Shown: in pieces, positions 7,243 to 16,935 of the stretch
Layout of the letters: the number at the start of each line of letters is the position of its first letter
Numbering within the stretch: position 1 is the first letter of the stretch
Assembly (NCBI GenBank): GCA_964512225.1
Contig: CAZEKB010000001.1
Coordinates: 62,001-126,000 of the forward strand
Direction: 5' to 3'
DNA: 64,000 bases
Origin: CAZEKB01 sp964512225
Lineage (GTDB): Bacteria; Myxococcota_A; UBA796; UBA9615
Notes under the pieces: generated by a model
Database searches by the model: none
Told to the model about the DNA's origin: nothing
Seen by the model: the letters and a program-made list of their open reading frames with translations, nothing else
Translations under genes and position numbers: made by a program

Positions 7243-8339
7243 GGGAGCAGTCCCCGGCGCCGGAGGGCGGCGAGCGTCGCGTCGCGACCGTCCCAGGCGT
7301 CGCGCAAGGGGCCGAACGGGACCCCGGGCGCGAGCGCGTCCCCGGGCGAAGACCCCGCGACGTCGAGGTCCACGGCCGCGCCCCGGGCCACGAGGCGCGC
7401 CCCGCAGTCCGCCGGGTCGCCGCGCCGGGCGAAGAACAGCGGCCTCCGCCCCGCGGCGACGGGCTCGAGGAGGTCGTGCACCCCCCGGCCGCGCGCCCCC
7501 CCGCCGACGAAGGCCGCGTCGGCCGCGGCGTACCAGCTGGGCAGCACTCCGAACCGGTGCTCCAGGGCCGCCCCGAGGCTCCGGGCTTCGCGGCGCAGGC
7601 GCCGTCTGATCCGATGGCGAGGCACGATCAGCCAGCGGGAGACGTCGGGGGCCAGCGGAGTCCCCCGCGCGCGGTCGGCGAGGTCGCGGGCCTCGCCCGG
7701 GTGGGCCGAGCCGAGCACCAGCAGCGGCCCCGGGCGATCGCCGAACATCGCCTCGATGTCGTCCCGGCGGGCGCCGACCTCGGACGTCGGGACCGGGGCG
7801 GGGAACTTCAGCAGGCCGGTCGTCTCCACCCGGTCGGTCGGGACCCCCAGGGCGCGGATCCGGCCCGCGTCCCCGGCCGAGGCCGCCCCCCAGAAGGCGA
7901 CTCGGCCCCACACCGCTCGCCGGACCGACGCGGGGACGCGACCCCAGGCTCGCGCCGCGGAGGGGGTGATCCGAGCCGAGACGACGGCGACGGGGATCGA
8001 GCGACGGTGCGCTTCGGCGAGGAGCGTCGGCCACAGCTCGGCCTCGACCAGGAGCAGCAGGCGAGGCGCCGTCTCGTCGAGCAGGCGGGCGGTGGCGCCG
8101 GGCACGTCGCGCGGGGTGCGGCGGTCCGCTCCCTGGTCCGCCCCGATCGGCGAGCCCGCCGTGATCGTCCACGCGAGGTCGTCGGTCGCCGCCGCCCGCA
8201 GGGCGACGGCCGCCTTCACCTCCCCCGCGCTCGCGGCGTGGACCAGCACGTCGCACGGATCCCCCGGCGACGCCTGGGGCAGGAGCCCGGGGATGCGCTC
8301 GACGGCGTGCCCCAGGCCTCGGTAGACGGTCTCGATCAC
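7239..8339 (-). CDS. waaA: 3-deoxy-D-manno-octulosonic acid (Kdo) transferase
   Basis: Transfers Kdo from CMP-Kdo to lipid IVA at the inner membrane, GT30 family. 366 residues. The N-terminal domain has VHAASAGEV with the conserved catalytic Glu, then VEAELWPTLLAEAHRRSIPV and SARITPSAARAW. The C-terminal domain has VGGGARGRGVHDLLEP and the terminal AALRRRG segment. Family members are usually about 420 residues; this one begins close to the first catalytic motif and seems to lack the N-terminal membrane anchor. The start is a GTG overlapping the preceding stop (GTGA), and the next gene, lpxK, overlaps the same way. Confidence 0.92.
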   Translation of the reverse strand: MIETVYRGLGHAVERIPGLLPQASPGDPCDVLVHAASAGEVKAAVALRAAATDDLAWTITAGSPIGADQGADRRTPRDVPGATARLLDETAPRLLLLVEAELWPTLLAEAHRRSIPVAVVSARITPSAARAWGRVPASVRRAVWGRVAFWGAASAGDAGRIRALGVPTDRVETTGLLKFPAPVPTSEVGARRDDIEAMFGDRPGPLLVLGSAHPGEARDLADRARGTPLAPDVSRWLIVPRHRIRRRLRREARSLGAALEHRFGVLPSWYAAADAAFVGGGARGRGVHDLLEPVAAGRRPLFFARRGDPADCGARLVARGAAVDLDVAGSSPGDALAPGVPFGPLRDAWDGRDATLAALRRRGLLP

Positions 8340-8980
8340 GCCCGCTCCAGCAGGCGCGCCGCGCGCCGGTGGAGCCGCTCGAGGGCGCGCGTCGTTCGGG
8401 CGGCCACGGCGGCGCGGGGGCCGCGCGCGTCGAGGGGCCGGCCGTAGAGGACCAGCACGCGGGCGAACGGCAGCGGGACCTGGAGCGCGTCCCAGGTCCG
8501 CAGACGCAGGGCCGGGCGGCAGGCGGCGATCACGGGGACGAGGGGCCGCCCGGTGCCGCGGGCGAGGATGCCCGCGCCCGGCGACGCCGTCCCCCGGGGG
8601 CCTCGGGGTCCGTCGACGGTGATCACCGCCGACCGCCCCGCGCGCACGTCGCGACGCAGCCCGAGGAGGCCGGCCGCTCCGCCGGCAGAGGAGGAGCCTC
8701 GGCGCACGCGGTGGCCGAGGGCGGCGAGGACCGTCGCGGCGAGGCCCCCGTCGCGGCTCCGGCTCGCGAGGGCGGCGACGCCCCCGGCGTGGGTCCCGGC
8801 GAGCGCGATCTGATCGCCGTGCAAGGCGGCGTAGACGGCGGCCGGCGCGTCGTCGATCCGAGGGTTTGGTCGCGACGGCCGACGCCCGACGCGAGCGACC
8901 CGAAGCGTCGGGCGGACGGCCCTCAGGTAGGCCGCGATCCAGGCCCCCAGCAGCCGGGCCGTCCACGACGTCTCAGGCAC
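8336..8980 (-). CDS. DUF374-type lysophospholipid acyltransferase
   Basis: 214 residues with a basic amphipathic N-terminus. Acyltransferase-like motifs are LHGDQIAL (a variant of H-x4-D), SRDGGLAATVLAALGH, RGSSSAGGAAGLL and TVDGPRGPRG, which together define the DUF374 branch of the LPLAT superfamily. In this position it may add a secondary acyl chain to Kdo-lipid A, in place of LpxL/HtrB (inference from context). The GTG start overlaps the ABC gene by 8 bases, and its stop overlaps waaA. Confidence 0.85.
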   Translation of the reverse strand: MPETSWTARLLGAWIAAYLRAVRPTLRVARVGRRPSRPNPRIDDAPAAVYAALHGDQIALAGTHAGGVAALASRSRDGGLAATVLAALGHRVRRGSSSAGGAAGLLGLRRDVRAGRSAVITVDGPRGPRGTASPGAGILARGTGRPLVPVIAACRPALRLRTWDALQVPLPFARVLVLYGRPLDARGPRAAVAARTTRALERLHRRAARLLERA

Positions 8981-10652
8981 ACCGAGCCCCTCGACCCCGC
9001 ACGAGCTCGAGGCGGCCGTCGACGAGCCGCAGGACCTCGTCGGCGATGGCCGCGCAGGCCTCGCGGTGGGCCACCAGCACCACGATCCGGGTCGCTGCGA
9101 CCGCGCGGACGGTCTCCAGGAACCGCGCCTCCGTGGCGGGATCGAGGTCGGCCGTGGGCTCGTCGAGCAGGAGCACCGGCGCGTCCCGCAGCAGGGCTCG
9201 GGCGAGGGCGATGCGGCGCCGCTCGCCGCCCGAGACGCCCCCTCCCCCGTCGCCGATGCGGCCGTGCATGCCGCCGGGCAGCCGCCCCAGGAGGTCGCCG
9301 TCGGCGGACAGGCCCGCCGCCCCCAGCGCGGCCTCGACCTCGGCGTCCGAGGCGTCGGGGCGGCCCAGTCGCACGGCGTCGGCCACCGTCCCGCGCCCCA
9401 ACCAGGGCGCCTGGTCCACGAGCGCCGCCTGCGTCCGGAGCGACGCCACGGTCCAGTCGGCCGCGTCCCGCCCGTTCCACAGCAGCCGCCCCGAGGAGGG
9501 GGCGACGAAGCGGGCGAGGACGTCGAGGAGTGTCGACTTCCCGGCCCCCGTCTCGCCGGTGATCACCACCACGCGGCCGGGAACGAGGGCGAGGTCCACG
9601 CCGGTCAGGATCGGCCCCCGCCCGCGATCGACCGCCGCGCCCCGGAGCTCGATCCGCGCCGCACGCGCGTCCAGCGGTCGAGCTCCCGCGGCGTCGACCA
9701 CCCCCACGGGACGCGCGAGCTGGGCCGCCACGCGGGTGAGTCCCGCGCGGGACTCCTCCCAGAGGCCGTGGGCCACGGCGATGCCCTTGAGCGGCTCGTG
9801 CAGCAGCGCGACGGCGACCAGGAACGCCACGAGGGCACCCGAAGACATGGCGCCCGAGGCCACCTCGGTCGCGCCGAGCGCGACGACCACGCCCAGCGCG
9901 GCCGCGGCCGCGACCTCCACCAGCGGCGGTCCGATCGCCTGGAAGAACGTGCGCCGCAGCGCCGCGTCGACCTGGGCCGCGTCGGCGGTCGCGTGACGCT
10001 CGACGGCGGCTCCTTCCGCGCCGTACGCCTGGAGGGTCCGGATGCCGGTGAGATCGTCCTGGGCGTCGGCCTGCACGGCGCCCAGCCGGGCGAGGTGCTC
10101 GGCCGCGGCCCGCCGGGTCCGGCGTCCGGTCCACACGACCACGGCCGCCACGACCGGTCCGAGGAGCAGGCCGACCAGCGCGAGGCGCGGGGCCATCCAG
10201 ACCGCGACGCCGCCGACGGCGAGCGCGGTCAGGGGGCGCTGGACGATGGTGACCGCCGCTCCCACGGCCGTCCGCACCGCCCCGACGTCGTGCATCAGGG
10301 TCGCGAGCGACTCACCGACGCCGTCGGCCTGCAGCGCCGCCGGATCGCGCCCCAGGAGGTGGGTGAAGAGGCGCGCGCGGAGGTCGGCCTCGGCGCGGTA
10401 GGCCGCGCCTCGGGTCGCGAGCAGGCGCCCCACGCGGGCGGCGCCCTGCACCGCGAACAGCCCCACCGTGACCACCGCGAGCGGCCACAGTCCGGCCGCC
10501 CCGGCGCCCTCCTCCACGCGCTCGACCACCGCGCGCACGAGCAGAACGAGGCCCCCGCGGCAGGCGGAGACGACGCCCGCGAGCGCCGCGGCGCCGACGA
10601 GCAGCGGCCAGCGCCCGGAGAGGACCTCCCACGCGGTGCGGCCCGCGCTCAC
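8973..10652 (-). CDS. ABC-type lipid A/LPS-core exporter, MsbA-like half transporter
   Basis: 559 residues. The N-terminal six-helix ABC exporter domain (about 1-310) is followed by an ATPase domain with Walker A GETGAGKST, a Q-loop region LVDQAPWL, signature VSGGERRRIALARALL, Walker B VLLLDEPTADLD and H-loop VAHRE. The type I exporter fusion and the location between lpxB and waaA suggest it flips lipid A-core across the inner membrane, as MsbA does. The GTG start overlaps the lpxB stop. Its sequence is divergent enough that a different lipid substrate cannot be excluded. Confidence 0.88.
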   Translation of the reverse strand: MSAGRTAWEVLSGRWPLLVGAAALAGVVSACRGGLVLLVRAVVERVEEGAGAAGLWPLAVVTVGLFAVQGAARVGRLLATRGAAYRAEADLRARLFTHLLGRDPAALQADGVGESLATLMHDVGAVRTAVGAAVTIVQRPLTALAVGGVAVWMAPRLALVGLLLGPVVAAVVVWTGRRTRRAAAEHLARLGAVQADAQDDLTGIRTLQAYGAEGAAVERHATADAAQVDAALRRTFFQAIGPPLVEVAAAAALGVVVALGATEVASGAMSSGALVAFLVAVALLHEPLKGIAVAHGLWEESRAGLTRVAAQLARPVGVVDAAGARPLDARAARIELRGAAVDRGRGPILTGVDLALVPGRVVVITGETGAGKSTLLDVLARFVAPSSGRLLWNGRDAADWTVASLRTQAALVDQAPWLGRGTVADAVRLGRPDASDAEVEAALGAAGLSADGDLLGRLPGGMHGRIGDGGGGVSGGERRRIALARALLRDAPVLLLDEPTADLDPATEARFLETVRAVAATRIVVLVAHREACAAIADEVLRLVDGRLELVRGRGARCA

Positions 10653-11755
10653 GGCCGCTCCAGGAGCGGCCCGAGGACGGCCGCCACGCGCTCCTCGAAC
10701 CCCGCCGGCCCCAGCACCTCGCGCAGCTCGTCGCGAACGGCGTCGGCGGCCGGCGCGCCCCGCTCGGCGTCCGCCACGACGCTGCGCAGTGGCTGCACCC
10801 AGCGCGCTCGGCTCAGATCCTGGACGAGCTCGGGGAGGGCCCCTCGCTGCAGGACGAGGTTGGGGAGGCCGACCCAGGGCACCCGCAGCGCGCGCCTCGC
10901 GATCGCGGCGGTGAGGGGGTGCGCGCGGGCCACCACCACGGTCGGGAGCCCGAGCAGCGCGGCCTCGAGCGTGGCGGTCCCCGCCGCGACGACCGCCACG
11001 TGGGCGCGACGGAGCACGTCCCGCCCGGGGTCCCGCGTGAAGGTGACCCCGGGGATCGTCGGCGGAGCGACCACCGGGCGCCAGGGGACGATCACCTCGT
11101 ACCGCCGGTCCGGCAGCGCCTCGGCGAGGCCCGCCAGCGCGGGGCGCAGCGTCCGCGTGATCTCGCCCCGGCGGGAGCCCGGAAGGACCGCGACGACGAG
11201 GCGACCGGGGGGCGCGCCCTGGGAGGCGCGAGGGCCTCCGGTCGCGTCGAGGGCGGGGTGCCCGACCCAGTGCGCCATGACGCCCATGCGCCGCAGGTGG
11301 GCGGCCTCGAACCGGAAGAGGCACAGCACGAAGTCCACCGCCTCGTGGAGTCGCTCGGCCCGTCTGGCGCGCCAAGCCCAGTACTGGGGCGCCACCAGGA
11401 GCCCGATCGGCCGCCCGGGGATGCGCGGGGCCCGGCGCGCCGCGGGCAGGTGGAGGTCCGGCCCGTCGATCAGCACCGCCGGGCCGGTCCGCTCGGACAG
11501 CAGGCGGTCGAGCGTGCGGCGCGCCCGGAGGATGTTCGGCAGCGCGGGGATGAGCTCGACCAGCCCCGCGGCTCCCAGGTCCCGGGTGTCGCCCGCGGCG
11601 TGCAGCGGGAGTCCGGCCTCTTCGGCCGCGGCGGCCATGCGAGGACCCGCGATCCCGCGCACGTCGACGCCTACGCCCGCGGCCCCGAGACCCCGGAGCG
11701 CGGCCGCGCCGAGCGCGTCGCCGCTCGCTTCGCAAGCCGACAGGACGAGGCTCAC
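10649..11755 (-). CDS. lpxB: Lipid-A-disaccharide synthase
   Basis: GT19 enzyme that joins UDP-2,3-diacylglucosamine and lipid X. 368 residues. SACEASGDALGAAALRGL (N-terminal GEASGD-type motif), GPDLHLP, VAPQYWAWR, VGHPALD, LLPGSR-type AVLPGSRRGEI and AAGTATLEAALLGLPTVV are all present. The GTG start overlaps the lpxA stop (GTGA), and the stop overlaps the exporter's start. No lpxI or lpxH lies between lpxA and lpxB, so UDP-diacylglucosamine hydrolysis must be encoded elsewhere. Confidence 0.95.
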   Translation of the reverse strand: MSLVLSACEASGDALGAAALRGLGAAGVGVDVRGIAGPRMAAAAEEAGLPLHAAGDTRDLGAAGLVELIPALPNILRARRTLDRLLSERTGPAVLIDGPDLHLPAARRAPRIPGRPIGLLVAPQYWAWRARRAERLHEAVDFVLCLFRFEAAHLRRMGVMAHWVGHPALDATGGPRASQGAPPGRLVVAVLPGSRRGEITRTLRPALAGLAEALPDRRYEVIVPWRPVVAPPTIPGVTFTRDPGRDVLRRAHVAVVAAGTATLEAALLGLPTVVVARAHPLTAAIARRALRVPWVGLPNLVLQRGALPELVQDLSRARWVQPLRSVVADAERGAPAADAVRDELREVLGPAGFEERVAAVLGPLLERP

Positions 11756-12480
11756 GCCCACCCCCGAGGGCAGATGGGCCGGCGACGATCCGCGCGGAGG
11801 AACCGCCCCAGATCCTCGAGGTACGGGGTCGGCGTGAGGTCGTCGAGGGCCCCGGCCCGCAGGCGGCTGTCGCGCCACAGGGCTCGGAGCGCTCGGCGCA
11901 GGACCCCGACCGCCCCGGGGCCGAAGCGGGCGCGGAGCGCGGGGGCGTTGGGACCGACGATGCGGGCTCGGTCGCCGGCGACCATCGTCCACGGGGGGAC
12001 GTCTCCGGAGACGAGCGCTCCCGCGGCGACCATCGCCCCGGCGCCGACGCAGACGAACTGGTGGATGGCCGCCCGGGCCCCGATCACGGCCCCGTCGCCC
12101 ACGTGCACGTGCCCCCCGAGCTGCGCGCCGTTGGCGAGTGTCACGTCGTCGCCGAGGACGCCGTCGTGCCCGACGTGGGCGTACGCCATGAGCTCGAGCC
12201 GGTCCCCGACCCGGGTCACGCCGGCGCCCGCGGGGGAGCCTCGGTGGATCGTCGCGCACTCGCGCACGTGCACGTCGCGCCCCAGGACGAGCCGGCCGAC
12301 GTCGCCCCGTCGGTGCTGCGCGGGCCCGCCCACGAGGCCTCGTGCTTCGATCCGCAGGCCGGGTCCGGCGGACATCGGGCCCTGCAGGACCGCCCCGGGA
12401 CCCACCCGGGCGTCCTCCGGGAGCAGCACGTCGCCGAGGATCGTCGCGGTGGGGTGGACGCCCGAGGGGACGGCGTTCAT
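11752..12480 (-). CDS. lpxA: UDP-N-acetylglucosamine acyltransferase
   Basis: First lipid A enzyme; transfers a hydroxyacyl chain from ACP to UDP-GlcNAc. 242 residues of left-handed beta-helix hexapeptide repeats. The active-site region is YAHVGHDGVLGDDV (AHVaHDc in the family), followed by ANGAQLGGHVHVGDGAVIG and a C-terminal helical tail. IHQFVCVG and TIHRGS match family positions. ATGA overlap with fabZ. The tail is slightly short relative to the 260-residue norm. Confidence 0.94.
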   Translation of the reverse strand: MNAVPSGVHPTATILGDVLLPEDARVGPGAVLQGPMSAGPGLRIEARGLVGGPAQHRRGDVGRLVLGRDVHVRECATIHRGSPAGAGVTRVGDRLELMAYAHVGHDGVLGDDVTLANGAQLGGHVHVGDGAVIGARAAIHQFVCVGAGAMVAAGALVSGDVPPWTMVAGDRARIVGPNAPALRARFGPGAVGVLRRALRALWRDSRLRAGALDDLTPTPYLEDLGRFLRADRRRPICPRGWA

Positions 12481-12923
12481 CGGGCGTCGGCGAGGGTGAC
12501 GTTGAGGAGCAGGCGCGCGTCGGTCGCGGGCTCTCCCTCCACCGACGCCTTCCCGTCGAGCTTCCAGACGGGCCCCCGGCGCGAGACGAGGGAGACCCGC
12601 AGGGTGAGCTCCTCGCCGGGGATCACGCGTCGCCGGAAGCGGACGCGGTCGAGGCCCATGAGCAGCAGCTTGCCGCCCGCGAGCTCGGGCTCCGTCGCCA
12701 GCGCCAGCAGTCCGGCGGCCTGCACGAGCCCCTCGATCTGGACGACGCCGGGGACGACCGGGTCGCCGGGGAAGTGGCCCGCGAGGTAGCTCGCGTCGGG
12801 GGGGACCCGGTGGGTCGCGGTGAGCGCCGCCCCCACCTCGATCGCCGTGACGGAGTCCACCATGCGCTGGGGCTCACGCTGGGGGAGCAGGGCCAGGACG
12901 GCGGTCGGATCAGGTCCCCTCAC
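12477..12923 (-). CDS. fabZ: 3-hydroxyacyl-ACP dehydratase
   Basis: 148-residue hot-dog-fold enzyme of fatty acid elongation. The active site is AGHFPGDPVVPGVVQIEGLVQ, carrying the catalytic His (GHFPG) and Glu (IEGL). The start is a GTG 14 bases inside the lpxD end; the longer upstream frame lies entirely within lpxD. The position between lpxD and lpxA is the conserved arrangement in proteobacteria, tying acyl-chain supply to lipid A synthesis. Confidence 0.93.
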   Translation of the reverse strand: MRGPDPTAVLALLPQREPQRMVDSVTAIEVGAALTATHRVPPDASYLAGHFPGDPVVPGVVQIEGLVQAAGLLALATEPELAGGKLLLMGLDRVRFRRRVIPGEELTLRVSLVSRRGPVWKLDGKASVEGEPATDARLLLNVTLADAR

Positions 12924-13926
12924 CGGGTCCTCCCTGGGCGACCCGGTCCGCCAGGGCCTTGCGCGCGACCCGACGCAGGGCCGCCTGTTCCCGCACCTCG
13001 CGGGCCCGGGGACGGGCGGGCGTCCCACTGTAGATCGCGCCCTCGGGCACGTCCCGGAAGACGGTCGACCGCGCCGTGATGATCGCGCCCGCGCCGATTC
13101 GCCGGTGGTCGACGATGCCCGCGCCCGCCGCCAGGATCGCCCCGTCGCCCACCTTCGAGGAGCCGCTCACGCCCGCCTGCGATACGAGCACGGCGTCGGC
13201 CCCGACCGTCGCGTTGTGGCCGATCACGACGTGGTTGTCGATGCGAGCGTGGGCTCCGACCCGGGTCTCTCCCAGGGTCGCCCGGTCGATGGCGCAGAGC
13301 GAGCCCACGTGCACCCCGTCCTCGAGGACCACGCGGCCCACCTGGGGAATCGGGTCTCGGCGACCCCGTTCCGACTCCAGGTAGCCGAACCCGCGTCCCC
13401 CGACGGCCGACCCCGGGCCGATCCACACCCCTTCGCCCAGGACGCAGTCGTCCAGGACGAGCGCTCCGGGCTCGAGCACGCAGCCCGCCCCCAGCGTCGC
13501 CCCGGCCCCCACGAAGCTCCGGGCGCGCAGGACGCAGGACGGACCGACGATCGCGTCGTCCTCGACGACGACCAGCGCCCCCACGGACGCCGACGGATCC
13601 ACCGACGCGGAGGGGGCGACGACCGCGCTCGCGTGCACACCGGCGTCCGGGGCGCGGGCGGGGTGGAAGTGATTCAGGAGGGCGACGAAGGCGTGGCCGG
13701 GGCGGCGGGTCCGCACGGCCTCGACCCGGGGCGGGACCTCGAGGCCGGGGGGCGCCACGACGAGGCCCGGGCTCCCCCACCCGTCGCGGAGCGCGCGCCG
13801 GTCCCACACCACGGCGACGTCGGCCGGTCCCGCGTCGCGGGGGGACGCGACGCCGGTCAGCTCGAGCCTGCGGACGTGGGCGAGGATCTGTGCGACGTCC
13901 CCGGGGGGCGCCTTCGGCTCGTTCAC
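12910..13926 (-). CDS. lpxD: UDP-3-O-acylglucosamine N-acyltransferase
   Basis: Adds the N-linked hydroxyacyl chain of lipid A. 338 residues. The N-terminal uridine-binding domain (about 1-95) ends in FHPARAPDAGVHASAVVAP. The hexapeptide-repeat domain contains AIDRATLGETRVGAHARIDNHVVIGHN with the catalytic His (IDNHVVIGHN), and a helical tail follows. The GTG start overlaps the skp stop (GTGA). Confidence 0.95.
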   Translation of the reverse strand: MNEPKAPPGDVAQILAHVRRLELTGVASPRDAGPADVAVVWDRRALRDGWGSPGLVVAPPGLEVPPRVEAVRTRRPGHAFVALLNHFHPARAPDAGVHASAVVAPSASVDPSASVGALVVVEDDAIVGPSCVLRARSFVGAGATLGAGCVLEPGALVLDDCVLGEGVWIGPGSAVGGRGFGYLESERGRRDPIPQVGRVVLEDGVHVGSLCAIDRATLGETRVGAHARIDNHVVIGHNATVGADAVLVSQAGVSGSSKVGDGAILAAGAGIVDHRRIGAGAIITARSTVFRDVPEGAIYSGTPARPRAREVREQAALRRVARKALADRVAQGGPGEGT

Positions 13927-14432
13927 TTCGCGTTGTGGCGCTTCACCACCGAGTCGGTGATGTCCATGCCCGCGACCTGGTAGAGGACTGCCGTCTTCTC
14001 GATGACCATGGTGTAGCCCTGCTCCGCGCCGATCTGCGACGCGGTGTCGGTGAGCTTCTGGAGGATCTCGCCCGTGAGCTCCTGCTCGAGGAGGGCCATG
14101 GTCTGCTGCGTCTCCAACATCGACTGCTGGAAGGCCGCGGCCCGAACGTTGAACGCGGCCTCCTTCTCGCGCAGCGCCGTCTCGCTCAGCATCACGGCCT
14201 GGGCCTCGAGATCGTCGCGCATCTGCTCGATCTCGCCCTTCTCCTTCTCGAGCTTCAGGCGCGCCTGCTCCATCTGCGACTCGAGGTTCGCCTTGGCGCG
14301 CTTGCCCTCTTCGACCTCGTTGAGGGCCTTCTGAAGGTCCACGACGGCGATCTTGAAGGACTGGGCCGCGGCCGGGGCGGCCAGGGCCAGGCTCAGCAGG
14401 ACGACGGTGACGACGGTGATGAGGTTTCGCAT
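13923..14432 (-). CDS. skp: OmpH/Skp-family periplasmic chaperone
   Basis: 169 residues with a signal peptide (APAAAQ-S). The body opens with KIAVVDLQKALNEVEEGKRA, the family signature, and is followed by a long coiled coil (about residues 45-125) that forms the Skp tentacles. It escorts outer-membrane proteins to BamA. It lies 67 bases downstream of bamA and is translationally coupled to lpxD. The AAGGAA upstream of the ATG serves as ribosome-binding site. Confidence 0.9.
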   Translation of the reverse strand: MRNLITVVTVVLLSLALAAPAAAQSFKIAVVDLQKALNEVEEGKRAKANLESQMEQARLKLEKEKGEIEQMRDDLEAQAVMLSETALREKEAAFNVRAAAFQQSMLETQQTMALLEQELTGEILQKLTDTASQIGAEQGYTMVIEKTAVLYQVAGMDITDSVVKRHNAK

Positions 14433-14499
14433 GGTGTGTGTTTCCTTCCGGAGACCCGAACGAACGTCGGGCCCATTGTCTAGGACCGGATCCCGGCCC

Positions 14500-16935
14500 C
14501 TAGAAGAACGATCCGACGGAGAATTCGAAGACCTGGCCCTGCTCGCCGGGCTTGCGCCCGATGGGGAACCCCCACTCGAAGCGGAGCGGCCCCATGGGCG
14601 ACCGCCAGCGCACGCCGAACCCGGCGCTCAGGCGCAGGTTCTCGATCCGCATGGGCTCGTTGCCGTACAGACCGCCGAACGCGTTGCCCGCGTCGAAGAA
14701 CACGACGCCCCGCACCTCCGCCGGAGGCACGATCGGGAACTCGATCTCGAAGTTGTTGACGATGCTCGCGGTGCCGCCCACGGGCAGGGCGTCCGCGGCG
14801 TGGACGGGGTCCGAGTTCACCAGCGTGCGGATCTTCGGGCCCAGGGAGAGCGGGACGTAGCCGCGGATGGAGTACGGGCCGCCCGCCTGGTACCGCTCCG
14901 TGTAGGGGACGACGGTGCCGTCGAGCGACTTGATCCAGCCGAAGCTGAAGTTGTAGCGGAATACGACTTGGGCGGACGGAGGCAGCGTATCCGGCGTGCC
15001 CAGCGGCCAGAAGAACCGGACGTTGGCGCGCAGCCGGGCGAACCGGAAGTCGCCGCCCAGGACGCTGATGATCCGCTCCTCGCCGCGCTTCTTCCACCCG
15101 CCCGCGATCTCCGCGGCGGCCGTGGCGAAGATGCCCTTGGTGGGGGCGATGCGGTTGTCGCGCTTGTCGAAGATGATCGACGCCGTCAGCGAAGACTTCG
15201 TGCCCGGGCGGTAGAGGTTGCCGCCGTAGGCGAGCTTCTGGGCGGGGCGCAGGGAGCTCAGCCCCACGGTCTCCAGGGAGTACAGCAGCGACACCTGGAG
15301 GTCGTTGTTGGGGTCGAGGTACCGCCCGAAGCCGATGTCGAGGCCCCGCCGGAACTGCGTGAGGATGAACGTCTGGTTCCGCAGATAAAGGGACAGCGAC
15401 GCCGTCCAGCGGCTGTCCAGGAAGTACGGGTCGTAGAGCTGGAACTCGAGGCGCTGCTGGCTGTTCTCCCCGCGGAAGAAGCCGTTCTGGAGCAGGTTCC
15501 GCCCGAGGCTCAGGTTCGCGTTGAAGGCCAGCGTGTAGCCCAGCCCCAGGAAGTTCGCGCGGCTGATGTTCGCGGTGAAGACGAACGACTCCACCGTGGA
15601 GAAGCCGGCCCCGAGGCTGAAGGTGCCCGTGGGCTTCTCCACCACGTCGACGGCCATGTCGAGCGTGTCCGGCGCGTCGCCCCGGGGGGTCGTGATGTTG
15701 ACCTCTTCGAAGTACCCGAGCCGCTGCAGCCGGAACCGCGCCCGCTCGATCGCCTTACCGCTCCACTGATCCCCCTCGGCGAGGGCGATCTCGCGACGGA
15801 TCGTCTTGTCCCACGTCGCGAGGTTGTTCGTGATGACGATGTCCTCGAGGTGGATGATGTTCCCCTTCTGGATGTCGAAGCGGACGTCCACGATCAGCTT
15901 CTCGCGGTCCTGACGGGGGAGCGGGATGACGTTCGCGAAGGCGTAGCCGTCCTCGCTGTACCGGGCGACCAGGCGCTCGACGTCCTGGGCCAGGGTGAGG
16001 CGGTTGAACACCTCCCCTTCTTCGCTCTGCACGAGCTTGCGCAGCTCCGCTTCGCGGTCCTCCACCGGACCGTCGCCGATGAGGTCGCCGGTGATGGCGA
16101 TCTCTCCGATGCTGTACTCGGGGCCCTCGTCCACGTGGATCGTCACGTAGACCCAGCGCTTGTCGGGGCTCAGGGACACCTGCGGGCGACCGACGTCCGC
16201 GTCGATGTGGCCCTTGGCGGAGTACAGGAACGCGATGCGCTCGGCGTCCAGCTCGAGGGTCTCTCGCCGGTACGTGCCCGCTTCGCCCGCCCCCGGGAAG
16301 ATCCCGGCCTCGCGCGTCTCGATGTTCTGCTTGATCAGCCGGTCCGGGATCTTGTCGTTGCCGACGATCTCGATCTTCTTCACCAGGACCTTGCGGCCCT
16401 CGGCGATCTCGAAGTGGACGTAGACCTCGTTCCCCGCGCCTCGCACGATGCGGGTGTCGACCTCCGCCAGGAAGAAGCCCTTGTCGAGGTACAGCTCCTC
16501 GATCTTGCGGGCGTTCGACCGCACCTTCGCCATGTCGAGGATGGCGTAGGGCTTGAGGTTCATCACCTCCTTGATGTCCTCGAGCGTGACCTTCTTCTCG
16601 CCCTCGATGCGGATGTCCCGGATCGCGGGCTTCTCCTTCACGCGGATGACGAGGCCGACGCCTTCGAGCGCGTCCTCGGCCTCGATCACGATGTCGTCGA
16701 AGTACCGCAGGCGGTAGATGTCGCGGATCGCGTCGGCGACGGCCGAGCCGCGGAGCAGGTCGCCTTCGCGCAGGCGGATGATGTCGAGGACGGCCTCCAC
16801 CTCGACGCGCTCGTTGCCCTCCACGCGGATCGACCGAATGACGTCGCCCTCGCTCCACGCCGACGCCACGCCGGGGACGGCGAGCGCGAGCAGGAGGAGC
16901 GGCAGCGCGAGGCTGCGGGGGCGCGACGAGGTCAT
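14500..16935 (-). CDS. bamA: Outer-membrane protein assembly factor BamA
   Basis: 811 residues. Signal peptide ends at VASA-W. Five POTRA domains occupy about 25-430 (IRSIRVEGNERVEVEAVLDI starts the first). A 16-stranded Omp85 barrel follows, with the RGYVPLSLG segment (VRGF-type motif, SIRGY), GNAFGG and the terminal strand ending in Phe (FSVGSFF). It folds outer-membrane barrels. ATGA overlap with lolD places it in the lolC-lolD-bamA-skp-lpx chain. Confidence 0.96.
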   Translation of the reverse strand: MTSSRPRSLALPLLLLALAVPGVASAWSEGDVIRSIRVEGNERVEVEAVLDIIRLREGDLLRGSAVADAIRDIYRLRYFDDIVIEAEDALEGVGLVIRVKEKPAIRDIRIEGEKKVTLEDIKEVMNLKPYAILDMAKVRSNARKIEELYLDKGFFLAEVDTRIVRGAGNEVYVHFEIAEGRKVLVKKIEIVGNDKIPDRLIKQNIETREAGIFPGAGEAGTYRRETLELDAERIAFLYSAKGHIDADVGRPQVSLSPDKRWVYVTIHVDEGPEYSIGEIAITGDLIGDGPVEDREAELRKLVQSEEGEVFNRLTLAQDVERLVARYSEDGYAFANVIPLPRQDREKLIVDVRFDIQKGNIIHLEDIVITNNLATWDKTIRREIALAEGDQWSGKAIERARFRLQRLGYFEEVNITTPRGDAPDTLDMAVDVVEKPTGTFSLGAGFSTVESFVFTANISRANFLGLGYTLAFNANLSLGRNLLQNGFFRGENSQQRLEFQLYDPYFLDSRWTASLSLYLRNQTFILTQFRRGLDIGFGRYLDPNNDLQVSLLYSLETVGLSSLRPAQKLAYGGNLYRPGTKSSLTASIIFDKRDNRIAPTKGIFATAAAEIAGGWKKRGEERIISVLGGDFRFARLRANVRFFWPLGTPDTLPPSAQVVFRYNFSFGWIKSLDGTVVPYTERYQAGGPYSIRGYVPLSLGPKIRTLVNSDPVHAADALPVGGTASIVNNFEIEFPIVPPAEVRGVVFFDAGNAFGGLYGNEPMRIENLRLSAGFGVRWRSPMGPLRFEWGFPIGRKPGEQGQVFEFSVGSFF